Origin: a virus | Reading direction: 5' to 3' (one strand) | Virus record (IMG/VR): IMGVR_UViG_3300032516_007627 | Span: 1 to 30,132 of that record | DNA length: 30,132 nucleotides | In this document: positions 6,059 to 14,798 of the stretch, piece by piece | Numbering within the stretch: position 1 is the first letter of the stretch | Layout of the letters: each line of letters opens with the position of its first letter | Translations under genes and position numbers: made by a program | Notes under the pieces: generated by a model | Databases searched by the model: none | The model's input: the letters and a program-made list of their open reading frames with translations, nothing else | Told to the model about the DNA's origin: nothing

Positions 6059-6442
6059 TCAGTACGTCCACAGCGCAGGACGCGGCAGACTATCCGCCAC
6101 GTCCAGATGCACGAAGCCCTTCTGGGTGTTCGGGCCGATGCCCACGAATCCGAGATCCAGCGCCTCGCCGACGAGGTAGTATGCCTGGCGGGGTGTCCCC
6201 ACCTGAATGTCCGCCGCCTTGCACACCCGGCCTGCCCCCGCAAGGTGGGGACTGTGCTCTTTCCCGCCTTCCTCGCGGTTGTGGTTCTCGCAGCGGCACC
6301 CACTGCGGACGGGGAGGGCGTGCCCCATCCGCTCCCGCAGGGCGTCGAGCTTTTGCAGCAATACCTCGCTCACGTCGCAGACGCCGCAGCCACATTTACA
6401 GGCCATCTCGGCGCGGGGGAAGTACCTGCTCTCGTAGCTCAT
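6059..6442 (-). CDS. Endolysin, M15-type zinc peptidase, 127 aa
   Basis: The start at 6442 follows GGAGG by seven bases. The protein fits the peptidase M15A family: SGCRCENHN (residues 47-55), EGGKEHSPHLAG with His66, AADI with Asp78, and FVHLDV with His112. These are the three expected zinc ligands, and the short length is typical of single-domain phage lysins. M15 enzymes cleave peptide cross-links of peptidoglycan. A Cys-rich stretch near the N-terminus (CKCGCGVC, residues 15-22) is usual in this family. It has no signal peptide, so export would depend on the neighbouring holin. Confidence 0.88.
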   Translation of the reverse strand: MSYESRYFPRAEMACKCGCGVCDVSEVLLQKLDALRERMGHALPVRSGCRCENHNREEGGKEHSPHLAGAGRVCKAADIQVGTPRQAYYLVGEALDLGFVGIGPNTQKGFVHLDVADSLPRPALWTY

Positions 6443-6443
6443 C

Positions 6444-6722
6444 CTACTTCCTCCGATTGTGCGCATCGAGGGCAATGGCTAGCTGGTCGAGCTTACCTTC
6501 CATCCTGGAGAACTGTGTTTTCAGGAATGTCATTTCCAGCTCGTTCTTCGTGACCCGCAGGTCGAGATTAGCGATCAGCACATGGTTCGCTGTGGCGGTT
6601 GTGCGGAGCGCGATGTCTTGCCCCATCATAAACCCGCCCCAGCCGATCACCCCGGCGGCGATCATGGCAATGGCAAAGGGACCAGCATAGCGCCAAGAGA
6701 TGTGATTCGTTTCCGTGGTCAT
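6444..6722 (-). CDS. Membrane-anchored coiled-coil protein of the lysis block, 92 aa
   Basis: One hydrophobic helix (about residues 13-35, GPFAIAMIAAGVIGWGGFMMG) is followed by a long amphipathic helix or coiled coil (about 50-88, including TKNELEMTFLKTQFSRMEGK). Its stop is one base before the lysin start, with the lysin ribosome site inside its last codons, so the two are coupled. It may be a holin or a lysis accessory protein. The topology, with a membrane helix first, differs from XhlA, which has it last. Confidence 0.65.
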   Translation of the reverse strand: MTTETNHISWRYAGPFAIAMIAAGVIGWGGFMMGQDIALRTTATANHVLIANLDLRVTKNELEMTFLKTQFSRMEGKLDQLAIALDAHNRRK

Positions 6723-6747
6723 GGCGGTGTCCTTTGGTGTGGTGTGG

Positions 6748-7140
6748 TCAGAGCACCTTCTGCAACCGCTCCATAATCCCCGGCAGGTCCTCCGGCTTGA
6801 CGGCCTTCGGATCGAGGGCCAGCAGTTCGGCCCGGGCCTGTTGCCTTCGCGATTGCGGGGGATCCGGAACAGTTGGGTCCACGATCACCTTGGCCCTCCC
6901 GTCGGCGATGGTGAGTCGCCAAGCATGACGTGTGGAGCGGTCGTGGGGTACATCCGCTGATTTCACGATCTGCACGGGTAATCCGGCCAAGCCTGGTATC
7001 TTCTTCTCGACGTGTTCATGGCCCAGGCGAAGTACCGCCGCTTCCGTCGTTTCACCATCGCGACGTTCTCGCCCCAAGAAAACATCCACAAATTGATATT
7101 GAAGAATCGAACCGTCAGGATACTGCCAAACGATAGGCAT
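6748..7140 (-). CDS. Tail-associated hypothetical protein, 130 aa
   Basis: The ATG at 7140 overlaps the stop of the fibre-like gene (TAATG), with TAGGAG eight bases upstream. The N-terminus is beta-rich and aromatic (MPIVWQYPDGSILQYQF), the middle reads as a small alpha/beta domain, and the last 45 residues are helical and charged. Its coupling to the fibre gene suggests a fibre partner or assembly factor. I do not recognise a family, and this role is inference. Confidence 0.65.
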   Translation of the reverse strand: MPIVWQYPDGSILQYQFVDVFLGRERRDGETTEAAVLRLGHEHVEKKIPGLAGLPVQIVKSADVPHDRSTRHAWRLTIADGRAKVIVDPTVPDPPQSRRQQARAELLALDPKAVKPEDLPGIMERLQKVL

Positions 7141-7706
7141 TATTGATCTCCTATAGCGATAACGGTGTGGTTTTTGTCAGACGGAGTTCCATCATTCAAC
7201 TGTACCTCATATGCAAAAGTTCCAACGGCGAGAGCAGTCCCGCAGAGGTAGGCATTTCCGGTCTCGACTGGTATTCCCCCCACAGCGTAGGTCGCATTTG
7301 CAAAATCCCTATCCCAGGTCAATGTGTACACTCCAACGCCACCGTCCGCGATGCCCGTGACGTTATATGAATCCGTAACTGAGGGTGTGCCAGTTGCCAG
7401 TGTCACATGGGCCCATGCCTTCACCACATTTTCTTGATAGAGTCCGTGTTGGGCCGGCGTCCCGGAGACTCCCTGCGGCGTGATGCCCCGATTTGCGAGA
7501 GCGGCAACAGTGGCGAGATCCGTGAAATCGAAAGTCGCACCATCCATAATGGTGTTGATCAGCTTTTTCAGGTTGGCGAGGATGCCCTTTTCGACGCGGT
7601 TGATTACATCGGTACGTCCCGAGGGATCACTGTCGCCGACCTGCTTTTCCGCCGAAGCATGTGGCTTCGCTTTTACCCAGACTGGAGGCGTGAATGTGTT
7701 TGCCAT
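7140..7706 (-). CDS. Tail fibre/receptor-binding-like protein, 188 aa
   Basis: GGAG seven bases before the ATG at 7706. A helical N-terminal part (residues about 35-60) leads to a Gly/Thr-rich beta region. From about residue 110 it shows a motif common at the C-ends of phage fibre proteins: VKAWAHVTLA, DSYNVTGIADGGVGVYTLTW, then DFANATYAVGG. That pattern is known from distal fibre domains. The gene lies between the tail-tip genes and the lysis block, the usual place for a host-recognition protein. Confidence 0.7.
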   Translation of the reverse strand: MANTFTPPVWVKAKPHASAEKQVGDSDPSGRTDVINRVEKGILANLKKLINTIMDGATFDFTDLATVAALANRGITPQGVSGTPAQHGLYQENVVKAWAHVTLATGTPSVTDSYNVTGIADGGVGVYTLTWDRDFANATYAVGGIPVETGNAYLCGTALAVGTFAYEVQLNDGTPSDKNHTVIAIGDQ

Positions 7707-7717
7707 TCGCTTTCTCC

Positions 7718-8935
7718 TTACGGTTTGATGCTCAGATCGTCCGCGCCGCCAAACCAGTAGTCGGCGTTGAAGTAGCCGCTGTCAGGGCCGCCGTCGGCGT
7801 CATAGTAGGCGTCGGCATTCATCCGCACTCCCGTATCAAGCGCCTCAACATGGATCGGCCCTACGGGGAGCGACATTTCCAAATTGAGAATCTTCAGTAG
7901 GTGATTGCGGTAGTAGTCCCCCGCCCGCGCTGGTCCGCGATCCCACGAGAAGCCGATGATATCCCCGCGCGTGAGGTGGCAGTATTTCATGCCATGCGTC
8001 CGGAATGTCACGAGGGACGCCTTTGGCGGTTCGCGCCCATCGAAGAGGGCAAGCAACACGGTGGCCAGTGCGGTCAGATGTGTCGTGCTCCGCACGGTCG
8101 GATAGTTGGCAGTGCGAATGCGGTTGCCGAAGATCTTCTCGCTCGCGGCGCTCTCGTTCGAGATCGTCGAAGAGTAGTCCATCCGGCGATAATGGTAGAG
8201 GTGATACTGCCGCAGGAAGTTCACCAAGTTTTCGATGTCCGCCACCATCTCTACGCCGTCCTCCCCATCCACAACGTCCCGAGTCGCGACCACATGCGCT
8301 ACGATGTCTCGCTCATAATTCCAAGACCCCGTTTCGACCTTGACGACGAGACGGTCAAGGCGGTCGAGCCAGTGGTCGGCGAAGATGTCCGCGCACCAGT
8401 CGTTCAGCCAGGCCTTGATGAGCCGCTCCTCGCCGATCCACTTTGCGAAGGTATAGCCCTGTGCGGTACAGGTCGCCCGCGCCGCCTCTAGCTTGGTGGA
8501 GTCGAAGTCCGCCGCGACCCAACCTGCCCGCGTCTCCAGGAAATCCTCCCATGCACTGATCGGATTCGTGATGAGCGTCGCACCGTCCAGCTTTCCCTTC
8601 CCGCGCCAGTAGATCGGCGGATGGACGTTCCAGGTCACCGTGACATAAGCAATCGTCCCCTGGGCCTCATAGTTGCCGGATATGGTCGCGACATAATCAG
8701 CCCCGGCCCCTAGGAGATTTCCGTCTCGATCATGCACGTAGTCAATCGACTCTACGGCGTGGTTCGCGCAGAGGTGGACAAAATTCACGGTGTCGATGTA
8801 GACGCACGGCATCAAGCCACCCTCGCCACCGTAGCGCAGGTCGCCATAAGCATCCGGGAGCAACGCGCCCACTTGCTCCGGGTTGGCATACCGCGTGCTG
8901 GTTGCGAGCGTGATCGTGTTGTCCAGTCGGCTCAT
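7718..8935 (-). CDS. Tail tip/baseplate protein, 405 aa
   Basis: The ATG at 8935 lies one base after the upstream TGA (TGACATG), so translation is probably by reinitiation. The N-terminus (RLDNTITLA, then NPEQVGALLPDAYGDL) resembles phage tail-tip proteins of the type SQLDRxLG...PDAVGKxIPxxYG. A mixed alpha/beta body follows, and the C-terminus is Asp/Tyr/Gly-rich. The gene follows the tape measure by three genes, matching a tip or hub component. The exact role is not established. Confidence 0.65.
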   Translation of the reverse strand: MSRLDNTITLATSTRYANPEQVGALLPDAYGDLRYGGEGGLMPCVYIDTVNFVHLCANHAVESIDYVHDRDGNLLGAGADYVATISGNYEAQGTIAYVTVTWNVHPPIYWRGKGKLDGATLITNPISAWEDFLETRAGWVAADFDSTKLEAARATCTAQGYTFAKWIGEERLIKAWLNDWCADIFADHWLDRLDRLVVKVETGSWNYERDIVAHVVATRDVVDGEDGVEMVADIENLVNFLRQYHLYHYRRMDYSSTISNESAASEKIFGNRIRTANYPTVRSTTHLTALATVLLALFDGREPPKASLVTFRTHGMKYCHLTRGDIIGFSWDRGPARAGDYYRNHLLKILNLEMSLPVGPIHVEALDTGVRMNADAYYDADGGPDSGYFNADYWFGGADDLSIKP

Positions 8936-8936
8936 G

Positions 8937-9449
8937 TCAGAATTCCAGGTGGTCGAAAGCCACTTGTCGGAGGCCTGTGATCGTCCACCGCTGGACCTGC
9001 CCGCGGTACTTCTCAACATAGTCGGTCAAGTCGAGGCCGAGGAAACCTACAAGGACACGCCCCGTCTGGCCCAAGACGAACTCTTCAGCAAGAAACTGCG
9101 AAATCTTTCCATCCTCGTTTGCCAGCGACACGCGGAAGGAGGCGCGCTCCCCCTCGCCGATGCCCGCGATGATCTCTGAGCCGAAGAGCGCCGTATATTT
9201 CGCAATCGAACCGAATTCGAGGACGCGGGGAAGTAGTTCCATTAGGTTCGGGCCGCCGTCAAAGTACACGTCCGCATCATATTCGACCTCGGCGTCGTAA
9301 TAGACCCCGGTTACTCCCAAGACGATGGAGGGGATGACGCCCCGCGTCCACAGGCGGGTCCCCATCGGGGTCTCGAGCACATAGGCCACGACCGGGACGG
9401 CGCTTGGATTCAATCGCGCCTGATCAAAAGCAAGGGTCGTCTGCTCCAT
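8937..9449 (-). CDS. Tail tip-associated protein, 170 aa
   Basis: It begins two bases after the stop of the repeat protein. The sequence is beta-rich (YVLETPMGTRLWTRG, then VYYDAEVEYDADVYFDGG) and has a segment (EGERASFRVSLANEDGK) typical of phage tail-tip proteins that precede a hub protein. In related phages this and the next gene can look like the two halves of one protein. Here they are separated by a stop and a +1 change of frame. I treat them as two coupled genes. Confidence 0.65.
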   Translation of the reverse strand: MEQTTLAFDQARLNPSAVPVVAYVLETPMGTRLWTRGVIPSIVLGVTGVYYDAEVEYDADVYFDGGPNLMELLPRVLEFGSIAKYTALFGSEIIAGIGEGERASFRVSLANEDGKISQFLAEEFVLGQTGRVLVGFLGLDLTDYVEKYRGQVQRWTITGLRQVAFDHLEF

Positions 9450-9450
9450 C

Positions 9451-11427
9451 TCACATCATCGCCCGGACAAGTTCCCGGAACTGTAAAGGGAGATCCCAGT
9501 ACGCAGTTGGGCTCTGGGCATAGAGAGCAAGTGCATCGCCCTCCCAGTAACCCATAATGGCATCGTTCGCCACGGACGGATCTGGGTGGATCCAGCAAGG
9601 CCGCACCCGCTTCATGCTCACGCTGTAAAGGGCCGGGAAGATCGTGTCCACGAGCGTGTCGCGGTCCGCATCGGGAAGCAACGGGAAATTACACATGAGC
9701 ACTTCCGGCACGCCCAGCACCACAGCATCAGGATGTAGCCCCGTGAGGCTGCCGACCATGTATGGTGCCCGCCCCCGCGTCCAGTTATAGGCGAAATTGC
9801 GCGTCGTGGCGGTGTAGGGGCCAAGAAACAATTCGCTCATGCGCAAATAATCATCTGTTTGTGCCGCGTCCGTGATAGATAACCGCCAGTACTGATACGT
9901 CTGTGTTGCCGATAGATAGTAATCAATCTTGCCCGCGGCCCAGGTGATCGCCACGGGACCAAAGGCCGGAGCGCCCCAAGCATCGCTCGTATGTGCCATG
10001 AGGCTCATGATTGCCGTGCTCGTGAAATTATGATCCTGGATGATTAGCGCTTGAATAGATTGAGGGGAGAGAAAACCACAGACAATAGAAGCGCAACCCA
10101 TGTAGATCTGCCCTGTCGCAGCAGTCCCCGCCAGGACGATGCCGCTGCCGAGAGAGACGAGAGAGAACACATACGTCTGCGTACCGAGTTGTTGGATCAA
10201 CGCCCAGGTTGCGCCGCTGTCGGTGCTCCTCCAGATCTGCCCTGTCGGATACGTCCCCGCCAGGACGATGCCGCCTCCGAGAGAGGCGAGAGAGTACACC
10301 TCCGTCTGCGTGCCGAGTTGTTGGATCAACGCCCAGGTCGCGCCGCTGTCGGTGCTCTTCCAGATCTGCCCTGTCCCAGCAGTCCCCGCCAGGACGATGC
10401 CGCTGCCGAGAGAGACGAGAGAGAACACATACGTCTGCGTACCGAGCTGTTGGATCAACGCCCAGGTCGCGCCGCTGTCGGTGCTCTTCCAGATCTGCCC
10501 TGTCGGATACGTCCCCGCCAGGACGATGCCGCCTCCGAGGGAGGCGAGAGAGTACACATACGTCTGCGTACCGAGCTGTTGGATCAACGCCCAGGTCGCG
10601 CCGCTGTCGGTGCTCTTCCAGATCTGGCCTGTCGGATACGTCCCCGCCAGGACGATGCCGCTGCCGAGAGAGACGAGAGAGAACACATGCGTCTGCGTAC
10701 CGAGCTGTTGGATCAAGGTCCAGGTCGCCCCGCTGTCGGTGCTCTTCCAGACCTGCCCTGTCGCAGCAGTCCCCGCCAGGACGATGCCGCCTCCGAGAGA
10801 GGCGAGAGAGTACACCTCCGTCTGCGTACCGAGCCGTTGGATCAACGCCCAGGTTGCCCCGCTGTCGGTACTCTTCCAGATCTGCCCTGTCGTACCAGTC
10901 CCCGCCAGGACGATGCCGCTGCCGAGGGAGGCGAGAGAGAGCACATACGTCTGCGTACCGAGCCGTTGGATGAGCGAGAAAGATTCGCTTAAAAATCCAT
11001 CGCTAGACCGCCATTCTGTGTTGCGATTGCGGTCTATCAGTTTCGCCGTGCCGTATCCGAAAATGACCTTGAAATCCCAGCGGTCCCCGAGAATGAAATC
11101 CGTCCCGGTGGCCGCAGTGAAATAGACAGTGATCCCGTTGTCCAGGGTGAGTGGGTGCGCCTGCGTTGCGACCAGGGTCCCGCTGAAGGTCGAGCCTCCG
11201 TCCGAGGACCACTTAAATGTGGCCGTCCCCACATCCCCGGCAAGATCAATGATGATCAGATACGTGCGCTCGGTCGTGCCCGTATAGACGCCGCCAGGGA
11301 CACAACTCCCCGAGCCGGTCCCGTTCTTCTGCGCTTGGCTGACTTGGGCCGTGACCGTGCTGCTGGCCGTGATGACCGCCCCGGTCGTGTCGAGCTTATT
11401 GTCAAAAAGAAAGCGAATGTTGCTCAT
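9451..11427 (-). CDS. Tail-tip protein with seven Asp-box repeats, 658 aa
   Basis: The ATG at 11427 overlaps the tape measure stop (ATGA). Residues 1-151 are beta-rich and end in DRNRNTEWRSSDG. Residues 152-about 441 hold seven 43-residue repeats; six carry an Asp box (STDSGATW) and the seventh stops before it. The C-terminal 217 residues include LIIQDHNF and YQYWRLSITDA, recalling a discoidin-like sugar-binding fold. Known Asp-box proteins are beta-propellers such as sialidases and glycan-binding lectins, so seven units suggest a seven-bladed propeller. Its position after the tape measure implies a distal tail protein. No catalytic sialidase motif was seen; binding is more likely than cleavage. 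Confidence 0.75.
   Translation of the reverse strand: MSNIRFLFDNKLDTTGAVITASSTVTAQVSQAQKNGTGSGSCVPGGVYTGTTERTYLIIIDLAGDVGTATFKWSSDGGSTFSGTLVATQAHPLTLDNGITVYFTAATGTDFILGDRWDFKVIFGYGTAKLIDRNRNTEWRSSDGFLSESFSLIQRLGTQTYVLSLASLGSGIVLAGTGTTGQIWKSTDSGATWALIQRLGTQTEVYSLASLGGGIVLAGTAATGQVWKSTDSGATWTLIQQLGTQTHVFSLVSLGSGIVLAGTYPTGQIWKSTDSGATWALIQQLGTQTYVYSLASLGGGIVLAGTYPTGQIWKSTDSGATWALIQQLGTQTYVFSLVSLGSGIVLAGTAGTGQIWKSTDSGATWALIQQLGTQTEVYSLASLGGGIVLAGTYPTGQIWRSTDSGATWALIQQLGTQTYVFSLVSLGSGIVLAGTAATGQIYMGCASIVCGFLSPQSIQALIIQDHNFTSTAIMSLMAHTSDAWGAPAFGPVAITWAAGKIDYYLSATQTYQYWRLSITDAAQTDDYLRMSELFLGPYTATTRNFAYNWTRGRAPYMVGSLTGLHPDAVVLGVPEVLMCNFPLLPDADRDTLVDTIFPALYSVSMKRVRPCWIHPDPSVANDAIMGYWEGDALALYAQSPTAYWDLPLQFRELVRAMM
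10105..10974 (-). repeat. Seven tandem 129-bp coding repeats
   Basis: Units start at 10974, 10845, 10716, 10587, 10458, 10329 and 10200, each 129 bp except the shortened last. They are nearly identical at DNA level and keep the reading frame. From unit 2 on, two subtypes alternate: SLASLGGG in units 2, 4 and 6, and SLVSLGSG in units 3, 5 and 7. This points to growth by duplication of 258-bp pairs. Confidence 0.9.
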
Positions 11428-14400
11428 CCGGTCACCGGGAACATGTTGACGCCGGGCAACCGCCTGTTGAGTTGCCGGATCCCGCTCATGATGTACCGGA
11501 TCAATTCGTCCTTGGAGCCGACCCCAACGAGAGATCCGGCGACGTTGACAATCACATTCAAGGCGCCGCCTCCGCCCATCGCCTCGCGGATTTGACGATT
11601 CGGCACTACCGTCCCCGCGTCGCGCGGAATGATCAACTCCGGCCCGGCCTCGCCGACGAGATAGGGTCGCCCCGCCCGGACCGGCCCGCCGTGCTGGCGG
11701 CCGCTGCCGCCTTCTCCTCCACCCCCGCCGCCCCCCGAGGCCGTCATGGCCTGCAGCCTGCTCCAGTACAGCGTTTCCATTTCGCGCTCAGAGAGCATGC
11801 CCGCATCTGCGAGGGCCTGGATCTGCACCCCCTGCCCGACCTGGCCGGCCGTGGATTCCCAGCGCCCCGTCGAGACATTGTAGCTGAGACCTGCTGCGGC
11901 CCCGCCCGTCTCGGCATTGATGAGGAGATCCGCCGCCTGCTGCGCCGATCCCGGCGTCGCGGCATAGACCTGCTTTGCCTGTTCGACACGCGCGTTCCAC
12001 CGCGCCTCCTCGGCCCCCTTCCCGAGTTGATCCATGATGACCATAGCAATCGCCGACACCCCCAGGAGCGCGGGAGCCACCATGCCCAAGGCAGGGACTG
12101 CACTACCGGCAGCACCAGCCACCCCCTCCATGGCAACCGCTGCGCCTTCCGTTGCTGCGGTGGCTGTGGTTGTGGCCGCCGTGACTCCTTGTAACCCCTC
12201 CATGGCGGCGAACTCCGCTGCAGTCATGGTAGACAGGGCAGAGCCCGCCCCGGCGGACCACGTGGACGCGTTGACAACGGAGAGCACCTCCGCCATCATC
12301 TCCGGCCCCATCCAGGCCATGTCGGCGATCGCCGCTCCCTCGGCCACTGGAATCGCCGCTGTCCCTGCGAGGGTCCCCGCCTTGAGACCGAGGATCGCTT
12401 CGACCACCGCAACGGGACTCTTCGAGGCCGCCTCTGCCAGAGCGACGATTTTGCCGGGAAGAGATAGCGCGGCAGCGACAGGCGACAAGAGCCCGCCCCC
12501 GGTGAGCGGGCCGATGCCTCCCCCACCTCCGCCGCCCGCTGTAGTCACAAGTTGCGCCGTGCTTAGGGCCGTGTTTCCAGCTCCGCCCCCGCCCCCGGAA
12601 GTCGCATTGCTGGCAATGCGAACAGCGTCATTGTACGGGACGCCTTGGTCCATGAGTTGCTGTGAGAGCTGGTAATAAGATAGCCCATTGGCCGTAGCAT
12701 TGCCCCCGCCCCCGCCCATCGTCGGCCCGAGCACTCCACCCACTCCGAACAGGCTGCTCAGCGTGATCCGACCCAACTCGTCGGCCACGATCCGCGCCAT
12801 GGACTTCCAGGCCGCCCTCCAGAAATCCTCGAAGTCCATGATCTGCCCGGTCAAGCCCGCAAAGTAGACATCGCTCACCGTGTTCAAGGCGAACGTGGAC
12901 ATCTCCTTCGTGATGTCCAGGATCTTCTGATCCGCGGTCCGCCAGTCGGTGACGTGGTATGCGAGGCCCAGCCGCACCGCGTCGAAATAATCGTCCGTCG
13001 CGGCGAGTTCCCCCAGGAGCACTTGCTTTTGCAGGTCGAGGTTCTTCTTCTGGAGCTTCTCGATCTCGAGGTAGTACGTCTGATAGCTGATCAGCCTATC
13101 GTCCAGGGCCCGCTTGAGACCGTCGGCCTGGTCCCCCATCGCGCGATATTGATGGCTCAGATCCATCTCGCGCATTTTCTGCCGAGCGTCGAAGGCTTCC
13201 TGCTCTACTTTAGCGACCTGCTCGACCGTGGCCTCGGCGTAGAGGAGGAACGCATCTCCCTCTTTCAGCGCCTCTTCCCGCATGTAGCCCTGGCGAGTTT
13301 TTTCTCTCTCCACGCGGTTCTTCTCGACCTGCTCGTCGGCCTTTTTCATGCCTTCGGCATAGATCGCCTCGTAGTCGTAGACACCGACCCGCGCGTATTC
13401 CTCCCGGAGTTTCTTTATTGCATCTTCTGCCTGTTTCTCCACCGCCACCCTCTGGGCAGCGAACATCTGCGCGGTACTCATGCGCAGGCGGGCGGTCTCG
13501 GCCTGCTCGTCCGTCGTCTTCTTCGTCAGGTCCCGGAGATCCAACTCCCCCGTCACTTGGATCTGCTTCACCTTGAGGGCGGCTTCCATCGCCTTCTTCT
13601 CTGCCTCGATCCGCGCAAGGCTCATCGGTATCGCAGCGGCGAGGGCGGCGAGGCGCTGCGCGTCGAGTTGGGCGAGCTGGACGTTGAGCTTGACTTGTTT
13701 TTCGAGTTCGGCGGCCTGGATGCCGGCAGGAATTCCGGCCGCAGTCCGGGAAGCCCCACCAAGGCCCCCCGCTCCCACATCGGACCAACCGGGCACGCCC
13801 GCAGTCTTCCCTGGTGTGGGCGCCCCTACTCCCCAGAATGCCTCGGCGCCGGGAGATGCGAACGCGGAGGCGGCCAGATCCTCCGGCGTCATTTCCTTCC
13901 CGGTCGTAGTCACCCATTTAAGCAAATAGGTGATCGGCGCGATGATCCCGCCACCCACCTGGATCTTGAACCCCTCCCACGCATCACCCAGATCGCGGAG
14001 GCTCTTCTGGAATTCGTACGCCTTCTCTATTCCCCCCTCGTCTATCGCCTTGCCGAGCGCGAAAGCCTCCTCGCCCAGCTCCCGGATGACGCCCGACCCC
14101 CGCTGAAGTACGGGGAGCATTTGCGTCCAGCCGCGGCCAAAGATTTCGCGGGCGAGGGAGTTACGCTCCACGGCGTTCGTCATGCGACCGAGGGCATCTA
14201 CCGTCTCATAGAAGAGCGTCAGGCCAGACTTGAGGTTGCCGGAAGTGTCGCGGATGGAGATCCCAAGTTTCGAGAGCGATTCCCCGCCCGAGGTGATCTC
14301 GGCCGACATCCGGTTGAGGCCGACCTCGACCGTCTCCGCATTGACGCCGAGGTTGTCCAGGCCATTGACGAGGACACTGACGTCACGCGCGGAGCCACCG

Positions 14401-14798
14401 GAGAGAAAGGAGAGGTCTCTTACTTGGGTGGCAAAGCCCGTGAATGCTTCGATGGACTTGACGGCGCCAAGCGTTACCAGGCCGATCGCGGCGCCGATAC
14501 CCGTGAAGCCGGCGAGAAGTGGGGCGAACGCCCCTAGCATGGAGGTCCCTTGACTGGCGACGCCCATAAATGCCTGCTGGAGACCCTTCAGCGGCCCGCT
14601 AGAGAGCTTCTGTGTTTCGTCGCCCAGCTTCTTGGCCTGGTCTGTGACACCCTGGAAGGAGGAGGCAATCGGGCGTCCGGACTGGTCCACCAGGCCGCTG
14701 AAGGTCTGCATCTGGCGGGCGGCCTGGTCGAGGCCGGCCTTGAAGGCGCTGACATCGACGCTGAGCCTGGCAACAAGATCCGCTACGTTTACAGCCAC
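11424..14798 (-). CDS. Tape measure protein, 1124 aa
   Basis: The GTG start at 14798 overlaps the TAG of the chaperone frame (TAGTG). The N-terminus (VNVADLVARLSVDVSAFKAG, then LDQAARQMQ) is typical of tape measures. A hydrophobic stretch follows (about residues 70-120), then a long Lys/Glu-rich coiled coil (about 365-620), Gly-rich and hydrophobic Ala-rich segments (about 690-960), and the common C-terminal motif HGGPVRAGRPYLVGEAGPEL near residue 1045. This is the longest gene, as expected. It sets tail length; at about 1.5 Angstrom per residue this suggests a tail of about 170 nm (inference). Confidence 0.93.
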   Translation of the reverse strand: MAVNVADLVARLSVDVSAFKAGLDQAARQMQTFSGLVDQSGRPIASSFQGVTDQAKKLGDETQKLSSGPLKGLQQAFMGVASQGTSMLGAFAPLLAGFTGIGAAIGLVTLGAVKSIEAFTGFATQVRDLSFLSGGSARDVSVLVNGLDNLGVNAETVEVGLNRMSAEITSGGESLSKLGISIRDTSGNLKSGLTLFYETVDALGRMTNAVERNSLAREIFGRGWTQMLPVLQRGSGVIRELGEEAFALGKAIDEGGIEKAYEFQKSLRDLGDAWEGFKIQVGGGIIAPITYLLKWVTTTGKEMTPEDLAASAFASPGAEAFWGVGAPTPGKTAGVPGWSDVGAGGLGGASRTAAGIPAGIQAAELEKQVKLNVQLAQLDAQRLAALAAAIPMSLARIEAEKKAMEAALKVKQIQVTGELDLRDLTKKTTDEQAETARLRMSTAQMFAAQRVAVEKQAEDAIKKLREEYARVGVYDYEAIYAEGMKKADEQVEKNRVEREKTRQGYMREEALKEGDAFLLYAEATVEQVAKVEQEAFDARQKMREMDLSHQYRAMGDQADGLKRALDDRLISYQTYYLEIEKLQKKNLDLQKQVLLGELAATDDYFDAVRLGLAYHVTDWRTADQKILDITKEMSTFALNTVSDVYFAGLTGQIMDFEDFWRAAWKSMARIVADELGRITLSSLFGVGGVLGPTMGGGGGNATANGLSYYQLSQQLMDQGVPYNDAVRIASNATSGGGGGAGNTALSTAQLVTTAGGGGGGGIGPLTGGGLLSPVAAALSLPGKIVALAEAASKSPVAVVEAILGLKAGTLAGTAAIPVAEGAAIADMAWMGPEMMAEVLSVVNASTWSAGAGSALSTMTAAEFAAMEGLQGVTAATTTATAATEGAAVAMEGVAGAAGSAVPALGMVAPALLGVSAIAMVIMDQLGKGAEEARWNARVEQAKQVYAATPGSAQQAADLLINAETGGAAAGLSYNVSTGRWESTAGQVGQGVQIQALADAGMLSEREMETLYWSRLQAMTASGGGGGGGEGGSGRQHGGPVRAGRPYLVGEAGPELIIPRDAGTVVPNRQIREAMGGGGALNVIVNVAGSLVGVGSKDELIRYIMSGIRQLNRRLPGVNMFPVTG

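Noticed and set aside
10105-10974. CRISPR-like array
   Set aside because: The period is 129 bp of continuous near-identical sequence, in frame with a protein, with no repeat-spacer structure.
10051-11125. Two plus-strand frames with repetitive protein
   Set aside because: They are the antisense shadows of the Asp-box repeat block; their repeats only copy its 129-bp period.
12954-14537. 527-codon plus-strand open frame
   Set aside because: It lies fully antisense to the tape measure coiled coil, where high GC and codon bias leave the opposite strand open. There is no ribosome site and the protein is Leu/Arg/His-rich without domains.
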